In this document: positions 36,227 through 46,174 of the stretch, one piece after another
Layout: each line of letters opens with the position of its first letter
Numbering within the stretch: position 1 is the first letter of the stretch
From: Pseudomonas sp. HN11
GTDB taxonomy: Bacteria > Pseudomonadota > Gammaproteobacteria > Pseudomonadales > Pseudomonadaceae
Assembly (NCBI RefSeq): GCF_021390155.1
Contig: NZ_CP089985.1
Span: 1,685,001 to 1,749,000 of the forward strand
DNA: 64,000 bases
Direction of reading: 5' to 3'
Notes under the pieces: generated by a model
Databases searched by the model: none
Told to the model about the DNA's origin: nothing
What the model saw: only the letters and a program-made list of their open reading frames with translations
Translations under genes and position numbers: made by a program

Positions 36227-37114
36227 ATGTGGCGTGAAATTGCCCCCGACCAGCAGTACAACGTGCAAGTCGACGGCCATAACCTCGTGGTCTACAGCTT
36301 TGGCGAAGGCGATGAGGTGCTGTTGTGTCTCAACGGCGGGCCCGGCTTGCCGTGTGACTACTTGCGCGACGCCCATGGCTGGCTCAAAGAGCATAACCTG
36401 CGAGTGGTTGCATTCGACCAGCTTGGCACGGGCGCATCAGCCAGACCCACCGACGTTTCGCTGTGGGAAATCCGCCGTTATGTCGAAGAAGTCGAAACCG
36501 TGCGCCAGGCACTGAACCTCGGCCGCGTGCACCTGCTCGGGCATTCCTGGGGCGGTTGGCTCGGGATCGAATACGCCATCTACTACCCCGACGCACTGAA
36601 AAGCCTGATCCTCGAAAACACCGTCGGCGATATTCCGCACCTGTCCCAGGAACTGGAGCGTCTGCGCGGCGCCCTCGGCAGCGAAACCGTGGCCATGATG
36701 CAGCGCCACGAAGCTCTGGGCACCCTGGACCATCCGCAGTACCAGGCCGCGATCACATTGCTCAATTATCGCCACGTATGCCGTCTCGACGAATGGCCTG
36801 AGCCGGTCAAACGCTCGCTCGGCGACTGGAACATGGGCCCCTACGAAACCATGCAGGGCCCCAACGAATTCCTCTATATCGGCAATCTCAAGGACTGGAA
36901 CCGTATCCCCGAGATGGCCGCGTTCAAGATGCCGATCCTGATTACCACCGGCCAGCACGATGAACTCACTCCAGCCTGCGCCATGCGCATGAAACTGGCC
37001 GCAAAACACGCCGAATTGCACGTCTTCCCCAACAGCAGCCATATGCCTTTTTATGAAGAGCCCCAGGCGTATTTCCCGGTGCTGCTGGACTTCCTAGCTC
37101 GTCACCGAGGCTGA
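36227..37114 (+). CDS. pipA: Proline iminopeptidase-family hydrolase 2
   Basis: Alpha/beta hydrolase of 295 residues, a distant paralogue of hydrolase 1. Oxyanion motif LCLNGGPGLP (Asn in place of the usual His), nucleophile Ser107 in LLGHSWGGWLGIEYA, Asp245 in GQHDELTP and His272 in SSHMPFYEE form a complete triad. Shared blocks with hydrolase 1 include DQLG.G, CR....WP and the IG.LKDW segment. It begins the operon with the ABC importer (3 bases to the next gene). ATG 36227 follows AAGGAATGTATGC. Probably matures or degrades the peptide or amide that the importer brings in. Confidence 0.83.
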   Translation: MWREIAPDQQYNVQVDGHNLVVYSFGEGDEVLLCLNGGPGLPCDYLRDAHGWLKEHNLRVVAFDQLGTGASARPTDVSLWEIRRYVEEVETVRQALNLGRVHLLGHSWGGWLGIEYAIYYPDALKSLILENTVGDIPHLSQELERLRGALGSETVAMMQRHEALGTLDHPQYQAAITLLNYRHVCRLDEWPEPVKRSLGDWNMGPYETMQGPNEFLYIGNLKDWNRIPEMAAFKMPILITTGQHDELTPACAMRMKLAAKHAELHVFPNSSHMPFYEEPQAYFPVLLDFLARHRG

Positions 37115-37117
37115 CGG

Positions 37118-38065
37118 ATGAACCTGGCGCGTTACCGCTTTGTACTGTCCCGACCACTGCAATTGCTGCCGGTGCTGCTTGGCATCAGCCTGATCACCTT
37201 TGTGCTGGTGCGCTCGATTCCCGGCGACCCGGCGCGCGCGCTGCTGGGCTCGCGCAGCACGCCCGACGCCTTGCTGAAAATCCGCGCCCAGTACGGGCTC
37301 GACCAGCCGTTGTGGCTGCAATATTTCTACTTTTTGAAAAATCTGCTCAAGGGCGACCTTGGCCAGTCGCTGCTGTACAAGGTCGACGCGCTCAAGCTGA
37401 TCGTCACGCGCATCGAACCTACGCTGGTGCTGGTGCTTGGCAGCGTGGTGCTGGCGCTGGTGATTGCGGTGCCGTTGGCGACCTTGGCCGCGCGCAACAA
37501 GGGGGGCTGGGCGGATAACCTGATCCGTGTGTTCACCACGGTCGGCCTGGGCATGCCGGCGTTCTGGCTGGGGTTGATGTTGATCCTGTTGCTGAGTGTG
37601 CAGTGGGGCCTGTTCCCGGTGTCCGGCTACGGCCGGACCTGGTTGGACAAAGCGCATCACATGGTGCTGCCGTGCCTGACGATTGCCTTGGCACTGTCAG
37701 CGGTGCTGGTGCGTAACTTGCGGGCGAGCATGTTGATGGAATTGCAGGCCGACCACGTGACCGCCGCCCGAGCGCGTGGGTTGTCGCAAGCCGCAGTGTT
37801 TCGCCGACACGTGTTGCCCAACTCCCTGGTGCCGGCGGTCAATCTGCTGGCGGTGAACATCGGCTGGCTGATCAGCGGCACGGTAGTCATTGAAAGCCTG
37901 TTCGCCATCCCCGGCATTGGCCAATTGTTGGTGCGCGGGATTTTTACCCGCGATTACATGGTGGTGCAGGGCGTGGCCATGGTGCTGGCCTGCGCGACGG
38001 TGGTCGTCAACTTTATCGCTGACGTAGTAACCGTCGCCCTCGATCCGCGAGTGAAGATGCAATGA
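37118..38065 (+). CDS. Peptide ABC importer permease (DppB-type)
   Basis: Inner-membrane permease of 315 residues with six membrane segments. The N-terminal block LLPVLLGISLITFVLVRSIPGDPA is characteristic of DppB/OppB; the EAA loop, here DHVTAARARGLSQAAVFRRHV (in part), contacts the ATPases. It follows hydrolase 2 by 3 bases and overlaps the next gene by 4, so the importer is made together with the hydrolase. Confidence 0.9.
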   Translation: MNLARYRFVLSRPLQLLPVLLGISLITFVLVRSIPGDPARALLGSRSTPDALLKIRAQYGLDQPLWLQYFYFLKNLLKGDLGQSLLYKVDALKLIVTRIEPTLVLVLGSVVLALVIAVPLATLAARNKGGWADNLIRVFTTVGLGMPAFWLGLMLILLLSVQWGLFPVSGYGRTWLDKAHHMVLPCLTIALALSAVLVRNLRASMLMELQADHVTAARARGLSQAAVFRRHVLPNSLVPAVNLLAVNIGWLISGTVVIESLFAIPGIGQLLVRGIFTRDYMVVQGVAMVLACATVVVNFIADVVTVALDPRVKMQ

Positions 38066-38919
38066 GCGGCCGTCCGTTGCTTGCCCCTTGGCGCTTGCGT
38101 CTGCGCTTCGGCTTTCGCAATGGCCGGCTGACGGCTGCGTGGGGCTTGTTGATTCTGCTGGCGTGGTTGGTGCTTGCGCTGTGCGCGCCGTGGATCGCGC
38201 CTCACGACCCGATTGCGCAGAACACGGATTACAGTTTGCTCGGTCCCAGCCTTGCTCATCCCTTTGGCACGGATAACTACGGAAGGGACATCCTTTCGAG
38301 GGTGATCTGGGGCGCGCGGATTGACCTTCAACTCGCCATCGTCGGGGTGATCTTCCCGTTCATGATCGGCACCTTCATCGGCGCGGTCTCCGGTTATATC
38401 GGCGGGCGTTTCGACAGTGTCTGCATGCGTGTGATCGATGTGATCCTGGCATTTCCGTTTCTGGTGCTGATGCTGGCGATCATGGCCATTCTCGGCCCAG
38501 GCTTGAAAAGCTTCTACATCGCCATGGCGCTGGTGGGCTGGGTGTCCTACGCGCGGCTCATTCGCTCGCAGATCCTGGTGCTCAAGGAAAGCGATTTTGC
38601 CCTGGCTGCCAAAAGCCTGGGGTTTGGCCATGGACGGATTCTGTTCCGGCACTTGCTGCCCAATGCGATGTTCGGCTCCATCGTGTTTTCCATGTCGGAC
38701 GCGGTGTTGGTGCTGCTCAATGGCGCCGCCGTGAGCTTCCTGGGCCTGGGCGTGCAACCGCCGACCGCCGAGTGGGGCACCATGGTCGCCGAGGGGCAAG
38801 CCTTCATCACTACCGCGTGGTGGATCTGCACCTTTCCGGGACTGGCCATCGTGACCTTGGCCATGGGCTTCAGCCTGCTCGCCGATGGCGTGGCGCAAGT
38901 GTTGGGGGATCGCTCATGA
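38062..38919 (+). CDS. Peptide ABC importer permease (DppC-type)
   Basis: Second permease, 285 residues, six segments. DppC markers are APHDPIAQNTDYSLLGPSLAH (in part) followed by PFGTDNYGRDILSRVIWGAR, and the EAA loop DFALAAKSLGFGHGRILFRH. It overlaps both neighbours by 4 bases. It pairs with the DppB-type subunit to form the channel. Confidence 0.9.
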   Translation: MSGRPLLAPWRLRLRFGFRNGRLTAAWGLLILLAWLVLALCAPWIAPHDPIAQNTDYSLLGPSLAHPFGTDNYGRDILSRVIWGARIDLQLAIVGVIFPFMIGTFIGAVSGYIGGRFDSVCMRVIDVILAFPFLVLMLAIMAILGPGLKSFYIAMALVGWVSYARLIRSQILVLKESDFALAAKSLGFGHGRILFRHLLPNAMFGSIVFSMSDAVLVLLNGAAVSFLGLGVQPPTAEWGTMVAEGQAFITTAWWICTFPGLAIVTLAMGFSLLADGVAQVLGDRS

Positions 38920-39872
38920 GCCTGTTGCAAGTGCGCGACCTCAGTGTGATCGCCAACAACGCCGGGCGTGATGTGACCCTGGTCGATCGTGTGTCCTTCG
39001 ATTTGGCCGAGGGCGAAATCCTCGGTCTGGTAGGGGAAAGCGGTTCGGGCAAGACCATGGCCTGTCGCGGCCTGATGCGTTTATTGCCGTCCGCCAATCT
39101 GCGGGTGCAAGGCGGTGCTGTAAGGCTGGCCGGCCGGGATCTATTGTCGCTGGATGACGCCGGCATGCGTGCCGTGCGCGGCGGTCAGTTGGGCATGATT
39201 TTCCAGAACCCCAGCAGCCACCTCGACCCGTTGATGCGCATCGGTGAGCAAATTGCCGAGGGCATTCGCCTGCATCAAGGCGCTTCGAAAAAAGACGCGC
39301 GACGGCAAGCCATCGACGTGTTGCGCCAAGTGGGCATCCCCGATCCTCAGACGCGGGTCGACAACTACCCCCATGAGTTTTCCGGCGGCATGCGCCAACG
39401 CGCGATGATCGCAGTCGCCCTGGGCTGCAACCCGAAAGTGCTGATCGCCGACGAACCGACCACCGCCCTGGATGTGACAGTGCAGGCGCAAATCCTGCGG
39501 CTGTTGCTGGAGCTGCGCGACCAGCGCGGTCTGTCGATCATCATGATTACCCACGACCTCGGCGTGGTCGCGCAGACCTGCGACGCCATTGCCGTGATGT
39601 ACGCCGGGCGCCTGTGCGAGCACGGCAGCAAATACGAGCTGCTGGCCCATCCGCAACATCCTTACACCGCAGGCTTGATCGACTGCCAACCCGCCCACAG
39701 CAGTGGCCACGCCTTGCTGCGCACGATTCCTGGACAGCCCCCTTTGCTGGACGCATTGCCCGCTGGCTGCCGCTTCAATCCGCGTTGCCCGCAGGTCGGC
39801 GCGTTGTGCACCGAGGTGCTGCCGGAAGGCGCGCGAGTGGCCTGTCATTATCCGTTGGGAGCGCAACCATGA
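38916..39872 (+). CDS. Peptide ABC importer ATPase (DppD-type)
   Basis: Cytoplasmic ATP-binding subunit of 318 residues. Walker A is [10 protein letters not shown], signature motif [11 protein letters not shown], Walker [15 protein letters not shown]-loop MITHDLGV. The C-terminal peptide-importer extension has the [14 protein letters not shown] cluster that often binds an iron-sulfur centre in DppD/OppD proteins. The ATG overlaps the previous stop (ATGA). Confidence 0.92.
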   Translation: MSLLQVRDLSVIANNAGRDVTLVDRVSFDLAEGEILGLVGESGSGKTMACRGLMRLLPSANLRVQGGAVRLAGRDLLSLDDAGMRAVRGGQLGMIFQNPSSHLDPLMRIGEQIAEGIRLHQGASKKDARRQAIDVLRQVGIPDPQTRVDNYPHEFSGGMRQRAMIAVALGCNPKVLIADEPTTALDVTVQAQILRLLLELRDQRGLSIIMITHDLGVVAQTCDAIAVMYAGRLCEHGSKYELLAHPQHPYTAGLIDCQPAHSSGHALLRTIPGQPPLLDALPAGCRFNPRCPQVGALCTEVLPEGARVACHYPLGAQP

Positions 39873-40840
39873 GCCTGTTGCAGATCAAGGACCTTGAGGT
39901 GAAGTTTGCCGCGTCGGGCAGTGGCTTGTTGGGATTGAACAAGCAATGGGTGAGGGCGGTGAACGGTGTGTCGCTAGACCTGGCGGCAGGCGAAACCCTG
40001 GGGTTGGTCGGCGAGTCCGGCAGCGGTAAAAGCACCCTGGGTCGGGCTATTTTGCACCTCAACCCGATCAGCGCCGGGCAGGTATTGTTTGATGGCATCG
40101 ACATGGCCCACGGCAGCGCCATCGACATCACTCGCCTGCGCCATGAAACCGCAATGATCTTCCAGGACCCGTATGCCGCGCTGAACCCACGCCATACCAT
40201 CGGCGAAATAATTGCCGAAGTGTTGCGCGTGCAGCGCAAGGTTGCGCCGGAGCGGGTTCCGGCTCGCGTGAATGAGCTGCTGGACCTGGTCGGCCTGCGC
40301 CCCGAGTTGGCCAGCCGCAAACCCGGCTCCCTCAGCGGCGGCCAATCCCAGCGCGTCGGCATCGCCCGGGCGCTGGCGGTGGAGCCGCGCCTGATCATCG
40401 CCGACGAATGCGTGGCGGCGCTGGATGTGTCGATCCAGGGCCAGATCATCAATCTGTTGCTGGAGCTGCAACAACGCATGAACCTGGCGATCCTGTTCAT
40501 CGCCCATGACCTGGCCATCGTGCGCCGACTGTGTGACCGCGTGGCGGTGATGTATTTGGGCAAGATCGTCGAGGAAGGGCCGGTGGAGGCGATCTTCACG
40601 GCGCCACGCCATCCGTACACGGCGGCGTTGATTCAGGCGATTCCCGAGATCGATCCCCATCGGCCATTGTCTACCGAACCCTTGCCGGGTGAACCACCGA
40701 GTCCACTGAATTTGCCTACAGGCTGTGCCTTTCACCCGCGTTGCCGACATGCTCGAGCCATGTGTTCCGTGGTATTGCCGCCGACGCATTTCCTGCACGA
40801 GCATCGGTACAGTTGCGTGCTTGAAGAACCTTTGCTTTGA
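39869..40840 (+). CDS. Peptide ABC importer ATPase (DppF-type)
   Basis: Second ATPase, 323 residues. Walker A GESGSGKSTLGRAIL, signature LSGGQSQRVGIARALA, Walker B RLIIADECVAALD (Cys in place of the common Pro), H-loop FIAHDLAIV. C-terminal CAFHPRCRHARAMC again resembles the Cys cluster of DppF-type subunits. Overlaps the previous gene by 4 bases; the binding-protein gene follows after 35 bases with its own ribosome site. Confidence 0.92.
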   Translation: MSLLQIKDLEVKFAASGSGLLGLNKQWVRAVNGVSLDLAAGETLGLVGESGSGKSTLGRAILHLNPISAGQVLFDGIDMAHGSAIDITRLRHETAMIFQDPYAALNPRHTIGEIIAEVLRVQRKVAPERVPARVNELLDLVGLRPELASRKPGSLSGGQSQRVGIARALAVEPRLIIADECVAALDVSIQGQIINLLLELQQRMNLAILFIAHDLAIVRRLCDRVAVMYLGKIVEEGPVEAIFTAPRHPYTAALIQAIPEIDPHRPLSTEPLPGEPPSPLNLPTGCAFHPRCRHARAMCSVVLPPTHFLHEHRYSCVLEEPLL

Positions 40841-40875
40841 CCTTCCCCTGCCATTCATGAACAAGGAGTTATGAC

Positions 40876-42390
40876 ATGCAATCGCGCCACTTGAAGTTGC
40901 TCGCCGCCGCTACATTGACCGCATGGTCCCTCACCGCCGGGCTGGCGCACGCCGCCGGTGTGCTGACCATCGGCTGCCGTGAAGACAGCACCACGTTCGA
41001 CCCGATCAAAAGCGCACAAAACCGCGACACCTGGGTTTTCGCCAACGTCTACGACACCCTGGTGCGCGTCGACAACCTGGGCACCAAGATGGAACCGGGC
41101 CTGGCCGAAAGCTGGGACATCTCCAAGGACGGCCTGACCTACACCTTCAAACTGCGTGATGCGAAGTTCTCTGACGGCTCGGCGATCACCGCTGACGACG
41201 CGGCGTTCAGTCTGTTGCGCATTCGCGACAACAAGGCCTCGCTGTGGGCTGATCCGTTCAACTTGATCGACACGGCCAAGGCGTCAGACCCGAAAACCCT
41301 GGTGGTCACGTTGAAGACTCCGGCTGTGGCCTTTCTCTCGCAATTGGCGTCGCCGACGGTGTCGATCCTGTCGGAAAAAGCCATGACCAAAATGGGCGAA
41401 GACGCCTACTCGGAAAACCCGGTGACCTCCGGCGCGTTTACCGTGGATGAGTGGCGCAAGGGTGATCGGGTGATCCTCAAGAAAAACCCGAACTTCTGGC
41501 AGGCCAAGAACGTAAGCCTGGATGGTGTGGAGTGGGTCTCGGTGACCGACGACAACACCCGCATGCGCATGGTGCAGAACAATGAGCTGGACACGGCGAT
41601 CTTCGTACCGTTCTCGCGGGTTGAAGAGCTGAAGAAAGACAAGAACGTGGTGATTCACGCCGACCCCTCCACCCGTGAAGATCACCTGCTGATCAACCAC
41701 GAGCATGGCCTCCTGGCCAAGCCGGAAGTACGTCAGGCGCTGGACATGGCCATCGATAAACAGTCGCTGGTGAAGACCGCCACTTACGGTCAAGGCACCG
41801 TGGCTTATTCCTACATTCCCAAGGGGTCGTTGTACCACTACGCCAACAACCTGCAACGCCCGTATGACCCGACCGCTGCGAAGAAGCTGCTGGAACAGGC
41901 CGGTGCCAAGGACTTGAAGCTCAACTACGTGGTCAACGCCGGCAACGAAGCCGACGAGCAGATTGCGGTGATCATCAAGGATCAACTGGCCAAGGTCGGC
42001 GTGACCGCCAACCTGCAAAAGGTCGACCCGACCCAGAGCTGGCAGATGCTGGTGGACGGTGAGTACGACATTTCGGTGATGTACTGGACCAACGACATCC
42101 TCGACCCGGACCAAAAGACCACCTTCGTGCTGGGCCACGACACCAACCAGAACTACATGACCCGTTACAAGAACGACAAGGTCAAGGCACTGGTGGCGCA
42201 GGCGCGCATCGAGGCTGACCCGGTCAAGCGTGAGCAGATGTATGTGGAATTGCAGAAACTGGCAAAACAGGATGTGAACTGGATCGACCTGTACTACAGC
42301 CCATACATCAACATCTCACGCAAGAACGTGAGCAACTTCCTGCAAAACCCGCTCGGCCGTTTCACGCTTGAGGACGTCGTGAAAAACTAA
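40876..42390 (+). CDS. Periplasmic peptide-binding protein (DppA-type)
   Basis: Solute-binding protein of 504 residues, cluster C (SBP_bac_5). A signal peptide ends at AHAA (about 27). TFDPIKSAQNRDTWVFANVYDTLV, GLAESWDISKDGLTYTFKLR (in part) and the domain-2 block NEADEQIAVIIKDQL are family blocks. It captures the oligopeptide or amide for the DppBCDF-like transporter. It is the last gene of the hydrolase-importer operon; a REP-type hairpin follows. Confidence 0.9.
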   Translation: MQSRHLKLLAAATLTAWSLTAGLAHAAGVLTIGCREDSTTFDPIKSAQNRDTWVFANVYDTLVRVDNLGTKMEPGLAESWDISKDGLTYTFKLRDAKFSDGSAITADDAAFSLLRIRDNKASLWADPFNLIDTAKASDPKTLVVTLKTPAVAFLSQLASPTVSILSEKAMTKMGEDAYSENPVTSGAFTVDEWRKGDRVILKKNPNFWQAKNVSLDGVEWVSVTDDNTRMRMVQNNELDTAIFVPFSRVEELKKDKNVVIHADPSTREDHLLINHEHGLLAKPEVRQALDMAIDKQSLVKTATYGQGTVAYSYIPKGSLYHYANNLQRPYDPTAAKKLLEQAGAKDLKLNYVVNAGNEADEQIAVIIKDQLAKVGVTANLQKVDPTQSWQMLVDGEYDISVMYWTNDILDPDQKTTFVLGHDTNQNYMTRYKNDKVKALVAQARIEADPVKREQMYVELQKLAKQDVNWIDLYYSPYINISRKNVSNFLQNPLGRFTLEDVVKN

Positions 42391-42410
42391 AAAGAGCGCC
42401 GCAATACCAA

Positions 42411-42438
42411 TGTGGGAGCGAGCAAGCCCGCTCCCACA
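42411..42438 (+). repeat. REP-derived hairpin ending the importer operon
   Basis: TGTGGGAGCG-AGCAAGCC-CGCTCCCACA: a perfect 10-bp stem made of REP sequence folded on itself, 20 bases after the binding-protein stop and 25 before the convergent yciK stop. Likely serves as terminator for both. Confidence 0.8.
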
Positions 42439-42462
42439 ATTGGCTCGGTGTTGTGTCAGATA

Positions 42463-43203
42463 TTATTGCGCATCGAACGCCTGGCCATTGATGCCGGCAC
42501 TGTCCGGCCCCATCAGGTACAGGTACACCGGCATGATCTCTTCCGGAGCAGGCCGCTCCATCGGGTTTTCCCCCGGATACGCCTGGGCGCGCATGCTGGT
42601 GCGCGTGCCGCCAGGGTTGATGCTGTTGGCGCGGACCGCAGCCACATCTTCAAGCTCATCGGCCAGGGTCTGCATCAAACCTTCGGTTGCAAACTTCGAC
42701 ACACCATAGGCGCCCCAATAGGCCCGGCCTTTACGCCCGACGCTGCTGGAGGTGAACACCACCGACGCATCCTGGGACAATTTGAGCAGCGGCAACAGCG
42801 TGCTGGTCAACATGAACATCGCATTGACGTTCACGTGCATCACCCGCATGAAATTCTCACCGGACAACTGCTCGAGCGGCGTGCGTGGGCCGATGATCGA
42901 CGCGTTGTGCAGCAGGCCGTCGAGGTGGCCGAATTCTTTTTCGATCATCGCGGCCAGCTCATCGTATTGATGGGGCAGGGCGGTCTCCAGGTTGAACGGG
43001 ATCACCACCGGCTGCGGTTGGCCCGCCGCTTCGATTTCGTCATACACCTGGGCCAGATTGGCTTCGGTCTTGCCCAGCAACAGCACGGTGGCGCCATGGG
43101 CGGCGTAGGTTTTCGCCGCGGCCGCGCCAATCCCGCGGCCGGCGCCGGTCACCAGGATGATGCGGCCCTTGAGCAGGTCTGGACGTGCGGAGTAATCAAA
43201 CAT
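42463..43203 (-). CDS. yciK: YciK-family short-chain dehydrogenase
   Basis: NAD(P)-dependent SDR of 246 residues. The cofactor motif is ILVTGAGRGIGAAAAKTYA, followed by LDGLLHNAS, FTSSSVGRKGRAYWGAYGVSK with catalytic Ser, Tyr and Lys, and INPGGTRTSMRA, all as in YciK. Substrate unknown. ATG 43203 begins the Rossmann domain; the long upstream extension in frame is noise. It is the last gene of the mtaD - ubiG - mupP - yciK run, as in other Pseudomonas. Confidence 0.88.
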   Translation of the reverse strand: MFDYSARPDLLKGRIILVTGAGRGIGAAAAKTYAAHGATVLLLGKTEANLAQVYDEIEAAGQPQPVVIPFNLETALPHQYDELAAMIEKEFGHLDGLLHNASIIGPRTPLEQLSGENFMRVMHVNVNAMFMLTSTLLPLLKLSQDASVVFTSSSVGRKGRAYWGAYGVSKFATEGLMQTLADELEDVAAVRANSINPGGTRTSMRAQAYPGENPMERPAPEEIMPVYLYLMGPDSAGINGQAFDAQ

Positions 43204-43294
43204 AAACAGCCTCGACAGAAATTCAACAGATTGCCAACACCAGGCTTGAGAACAGTGAAGAACCGCCGCTCCCACATTTAGATCCCCATTGTCC

Positions 43295-43966
43295 TTAGCA
43301 ACTGCACAGAGCGTTATCCAGCACCTTGCGCAATTCCAGCGGGTGATCCACCACCACATCGGCGCCCCAATGGCGCGGGTTGTCGTCCGGGTGGATGTAG
43401 CCGTAGGTGACCGCTGCAGTGCGCGTGCCGGCGTCGCGGCCGGACTCGATATCGCGCAGGTCATCGCCCACGAAGAGCACGCTGGCCGGGTCCAGGTCGA
43501 GCATCTTGCACGCCAGGATCATCGGCTCCGGGTCCGGCTTGCTGTTCTTCACGTGATCGGGGCAGATCAGCAGCGCCGAGCGTTCGGCCAGGCCCAGTTG
43601 CTGCATGATCGGCTCGGCAAAACGCACTGGTTTATTGGTGACTACACCCCAGATCAGGTTGGCCTTCTCGATGTCTTCGAGCAGTTCGGCCATGCCGTCG
43701 AACAGTTTGCTGTGGACCGCGCAGCCTTTGAGGTAGCGCTCGAGGAATTCCTGGCGCAACTCTTCAAAGCCTGGGGATTCCGGGTCCATGGAAAAAGTCA
43801 CGGCCACCATCGCCTTCGCACCGCCGGAGATTTCATCGCGGATGTGCTGGGGGTTGATCGGCCCCAGGCCGCGGTCGGCGCGCATGGCCTGGCAGATCGC
43901 GATAAAGTCCGGCGCGGTGTCCAGCAGGGTACCGTCCATATCGAAGAGAACCGCTCGCAACTTCAC
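43295..43966 (-). CDS. mupP: N-acetylmuramic acid 6-phosphate phosphatase
   Basis: HAD phosphatase of 223 residues. Motif [13 protein letters not shown] with Asp9 and Asp11, motif III Lys in SKPDPEP and motif [18 protein letters not shown] are complete. It is often annotated as phosphoglycolate phosphatase, but the gene directly after ubiG in Pseudomonas is MupP of the cell-wall recycling pathway that bypasses MurA. Separated from ubiG by 4 bases. A REP remnant (CCGCTCCCACATTT) lies in the gap to yciK. Confidence 0.85.
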   Translation of the reverse strand: MKLRAVLFDMDGTLLDTAPDFIAICQAMRADRGLGPINPQHIRDEISGGAKAMVAVTFSMDPESPGFEELRQEFLERYLKGCAVHSKLFDGMAELLEDIEKANLIWGVVTNKPVRFAEPIMQQLGLAERSALLICPDHVKNSKPDPEPMILACKMLDLDPASVLFVGDDLRDIESGRDAGTRTAAVTYGYIHPDDNPRHWGADVVVDHPLELRKVLDNALCSC

Positions 43967-43970
43967 AGGC

Positions 43971-44669
43971 TCACTCCTCGCGCAGGGTTTGGATCATGTA
44001 GTTGACGTCGACGTCGTTGGCCAGCTTGTAGTGCTTGGTCAGCGGGTTGTAGGTCAGGCCGATGATGTCCTTGACGGTCAGCCCGGCCTGGCGGCTCCAC
44101 GCACCCAGCTCGGACGGACGGATGAATTTCTTGAAGTCGTGGGTGCCGCGCGGTAGCAGCTTCATGATGTATTCAGCGCCGATGATCGCGAACAGGTAGG
44201 CCTTGGGGTTACGGTTGATGGTGGAGAAGAACACCTGGCCACCGGGCTTGACCATGCGGAAGCAGGCGCGGATCACCGAGGACGGGTCCGGTACGTGTTC
44301 CAGCATCTCCAGGCAGGTGACCACGTCGAACTGCTCGGGCATTTCTTCGGCCAGGGCTTCGGCGGTGATCTGGCGATATTCCACGCTCACGCCGGATTCC
44401 AGCTGGTGCAGTTGGGCCACGGCCAACGGCGCTTCACCCATGTCGATGCCCATGACGGTCGCGCCGCGCTGGGCCATGGCTTCGCTGAGGATGCCACCGC
44501 CGCAACCCACGTCCAGTACCTTCTTGCCGGCGAGGTTGACGCGTTCGTCAATCCAGTTGACCCGCAGCGGGTTGATGTCGTGCAGCGGCTTGAATTCGCT
44601 TTCCCGGTCCCACCAGCGGTGAGCCAAGGCTTCGAATTTGGCAATTTCAGCGTGGTCGACGTTGCTCAT
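43971..44669 (-). CDS. ubiG: Ubiquinone biosynthesis O-methyltransferase
   Basis: SAM-dependent enzyme of 232 residues that performs both O-methylations of ubiquinone synthesis. [14 protein letters not shown] is the SAM-binding motif; [18 protein letters not shown] at the N-terminus and the [17 protein letters not shown] block are specific to UbiG. The protein is soluble and likely associates with the Ubi complex. Second gene of the run from mtaD. Confidence 0.95.
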   Translation of the reverse strand: MSNVDHAEIAKFEALAHRWWDRESEFKPLHDINPLRVNWIDERVNLAGKKVLDVGCGGGILSEAMAQRGATVMGIDMGEAPLAVAQLHQLESGVSVEYRQITAEALAEEMPEQFDVVTCLEMLEHVPDPSSVIRACFRMVKPGGQVFFSTINRNPKAYLFAIIGAEYIMKLLPRGTHDFKKFIRPSELGAWSRQAGLTVKDIIGLTYNPLTKHYKLANDVDVNYMIQTLREE

Positions 44670-44733
44670 GGTGAATCCTCTAAACCTGATAAATCGTTGG
44701 GTCGGTCCTGAGCCCAGGGGTTCAAAACCTTCG

Positions 44734-46065
44734 TTATTCGCTGTGCCCGCTGATGCGTTGGCCCCAGGCGATGGCCGTGGCGGTCAACTGTTGTTCATCC
44801 ATGCGGGCCAATCGCCGATCGTCGAGCAGCTGCTTGCCGGCGACCCAAAGGTGTTTCACGCAATCGCGTCCGGTGGCATATATAAGCTGTGAGACCGGAT
44901 CGTAAATCGGTTGTTGCGCCAGCCCCGACAGATCGAAGGCGACGATATCCGCCGCCTTGCCGACCTCCAGCGAGCCAATCTCGCTGTCCAGGCCCATGGC
45001 TCGCGCGCCGTTGAGGGTGGCCATGCGCAGGGCACGATGGGCATCCAGTGCGGTGGCCGAACCGGCGACTGCCTTGGCCAGCATCGCTGCTGTGCGGGTT
45101 TCACCCAGCAAGTCGAGGTCGTTGTTGCTGGCGGCGCCATCCGTGCCGATCGCCACGTTCACACCAGCCTGCCACAGACGCTCCACCGGGCAAAAGCCAC
45201 TGGCCAGTTTCAGGTTGGATTCCGGGCAATGGACAATGTTGGTGTTGCTTTCTACCAGCAAAGCCAGGTCATCCTCGCTGATTTGGGTCATATGAACGGC
45301 CTGGAAGCGCGGCCCCAGCAGCCCGAGGCGACCCAGGCGTGCTAATGGCCGTTCGCCAGTCTGCTCGACAGCTTGCTGCACTTCAAAGGCGGTTTCGTGA
45401 ACATGCATATGGATCGCAGCGTCCAGCTCTTCGGCGATCACCCGGATTTTCTCCAGGTTGTCGTCACACACGGTATAGGGCGCGTGCGGGCCGAAGGTGA
45501 TTTTGATGCGCGGGTGGTGCTTGAGGTCGCTAAAAAGCTCGACACCCTGGCGGATCGCCTCATCGGGCGTGCCGGCGCCGGGAATCGGGAAGTCCAGGAT
45601 CGGGATCGCGATCTGCGCGCGCATGCCGCTGTTGTGCACGCAGTCACTGGCGACCTTGGGGTAGAAGTACATGTCGGAGAAGCAGGTGATGCCGCCTTTG
45701 AGCTGCTCGGCGATGGCCAGGTCGGTGCCGTCGCGAACGAAGGCTTCATCGACCCACTTGGCCTCGGCGGGCCAGATGTGTTTTTCCAGCCAGGTCATCA
45801 GTGGCAGGTCGTCGGCCAGGCCGCGAAACAGGCTCATCGCCGCGTGTCCGTGGGCGTTGATCAGGCCGGGGCTGAGCAGTATGCCGGGCAGTTCGCGCAC
45901 TTCGTGGGCCGCCAGCTTCAAGGCTGCGGCCCTTGGCCCGATGAAGGCAATGCGCCCGTCGCGGATGCCCAGGCCGTGCTCCTTGAGCACCACGCCAGCG
46001 GGTTCGACAGGTACCAGCCAGGTTGGCAGCAACAATAAGTCGAGTGGGGCGGCAGTGGCGGTCAT
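44734..46065 (-). CDS. mtaD: 5-methylthioadenosine/S-adenosylhomocysteine deaminase
   Basis: Amidohydrolase of 443 residues. Metal ligands are visible in [29 protein letters not shown] and [13 protein letters not shown]. In Pseudomonas this enzyme deaminates methylthioadenosine to methylthioinosine as a step of methionine salvage, consistent with the divergent mtnA gene 109 bases away. It also heads the run leading into ubiG, mupP and yciK. Confidence 0.9.
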   Translation of the reverse strand: MTATAAPLDLLLLPTWLVPVEPAGVVLKEHGLGIRDGRIAFIGPRAAALKLAAHEVRELPGILLSPGLINAHGHAAMSLFRGLADDLPLMTWLEKHIWPAEAKWVDEAFVRDGTDLAIAEQLKGGITCFSDMYFYPKVASDCVHNSGMRAQIAIPILDFPIPGAGTPDEAIRQGVELFSDLKHHPRIKITFGPHAPYTVCDDNLEKIRVIAEELDAAIHMHVHETAFEVQQAVEQTGERPLARLGRLGLLGPRFQAVHMTQISEDDLALLVESNTNIVHCPESNLKLASGFCPVERLWQAGVNVAIGTDGAASNNDLDLLGETRTAAMLAKAVAGSATALDAHRALRMATLNGARAMGLDSEIGSLEVGKAADIVAFDLSGLAQQPIYDPVSQLIYATGRDCVKHLWVAGKQLLDDRRLARMDEQQLTATAIAWGQRISGHSE

Positions 46066-46136
46066 CGCAGGCTTCTTCCCAGGCAGCTATATAAAGAAGG
46101 GCGAAGTATACCCGAGCGTCCTGGCTGGCGGATCGC

Positions 46137-46142
46137 TATAAT
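46137..46142 (+). promoter_or_regulatory. Candidate -10 element of the mtnA promoter
   Basis: TATAAT, 33 bases before the mtnA ATG, in the 109-bp gap shared with mtaD. No good -35 hexamer is obvious at the usual spacing. A further TATATAA lies at 46089, pointing to the mtaD side. Confidence 0.4.
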
Positions 46143-46174
46143 CGGCGGCTTTGTTTATGAGTGCGGAGTAAGGG

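Noticed and set aside
40876..42390. Importer as a housekeeping dipeptide system
   Set aside because: The gene order with a hydrolase at its head and the LuxR-type box upstream argue for a dedicated, signal-controlled importer, though the subunits themselves look like Dpp.
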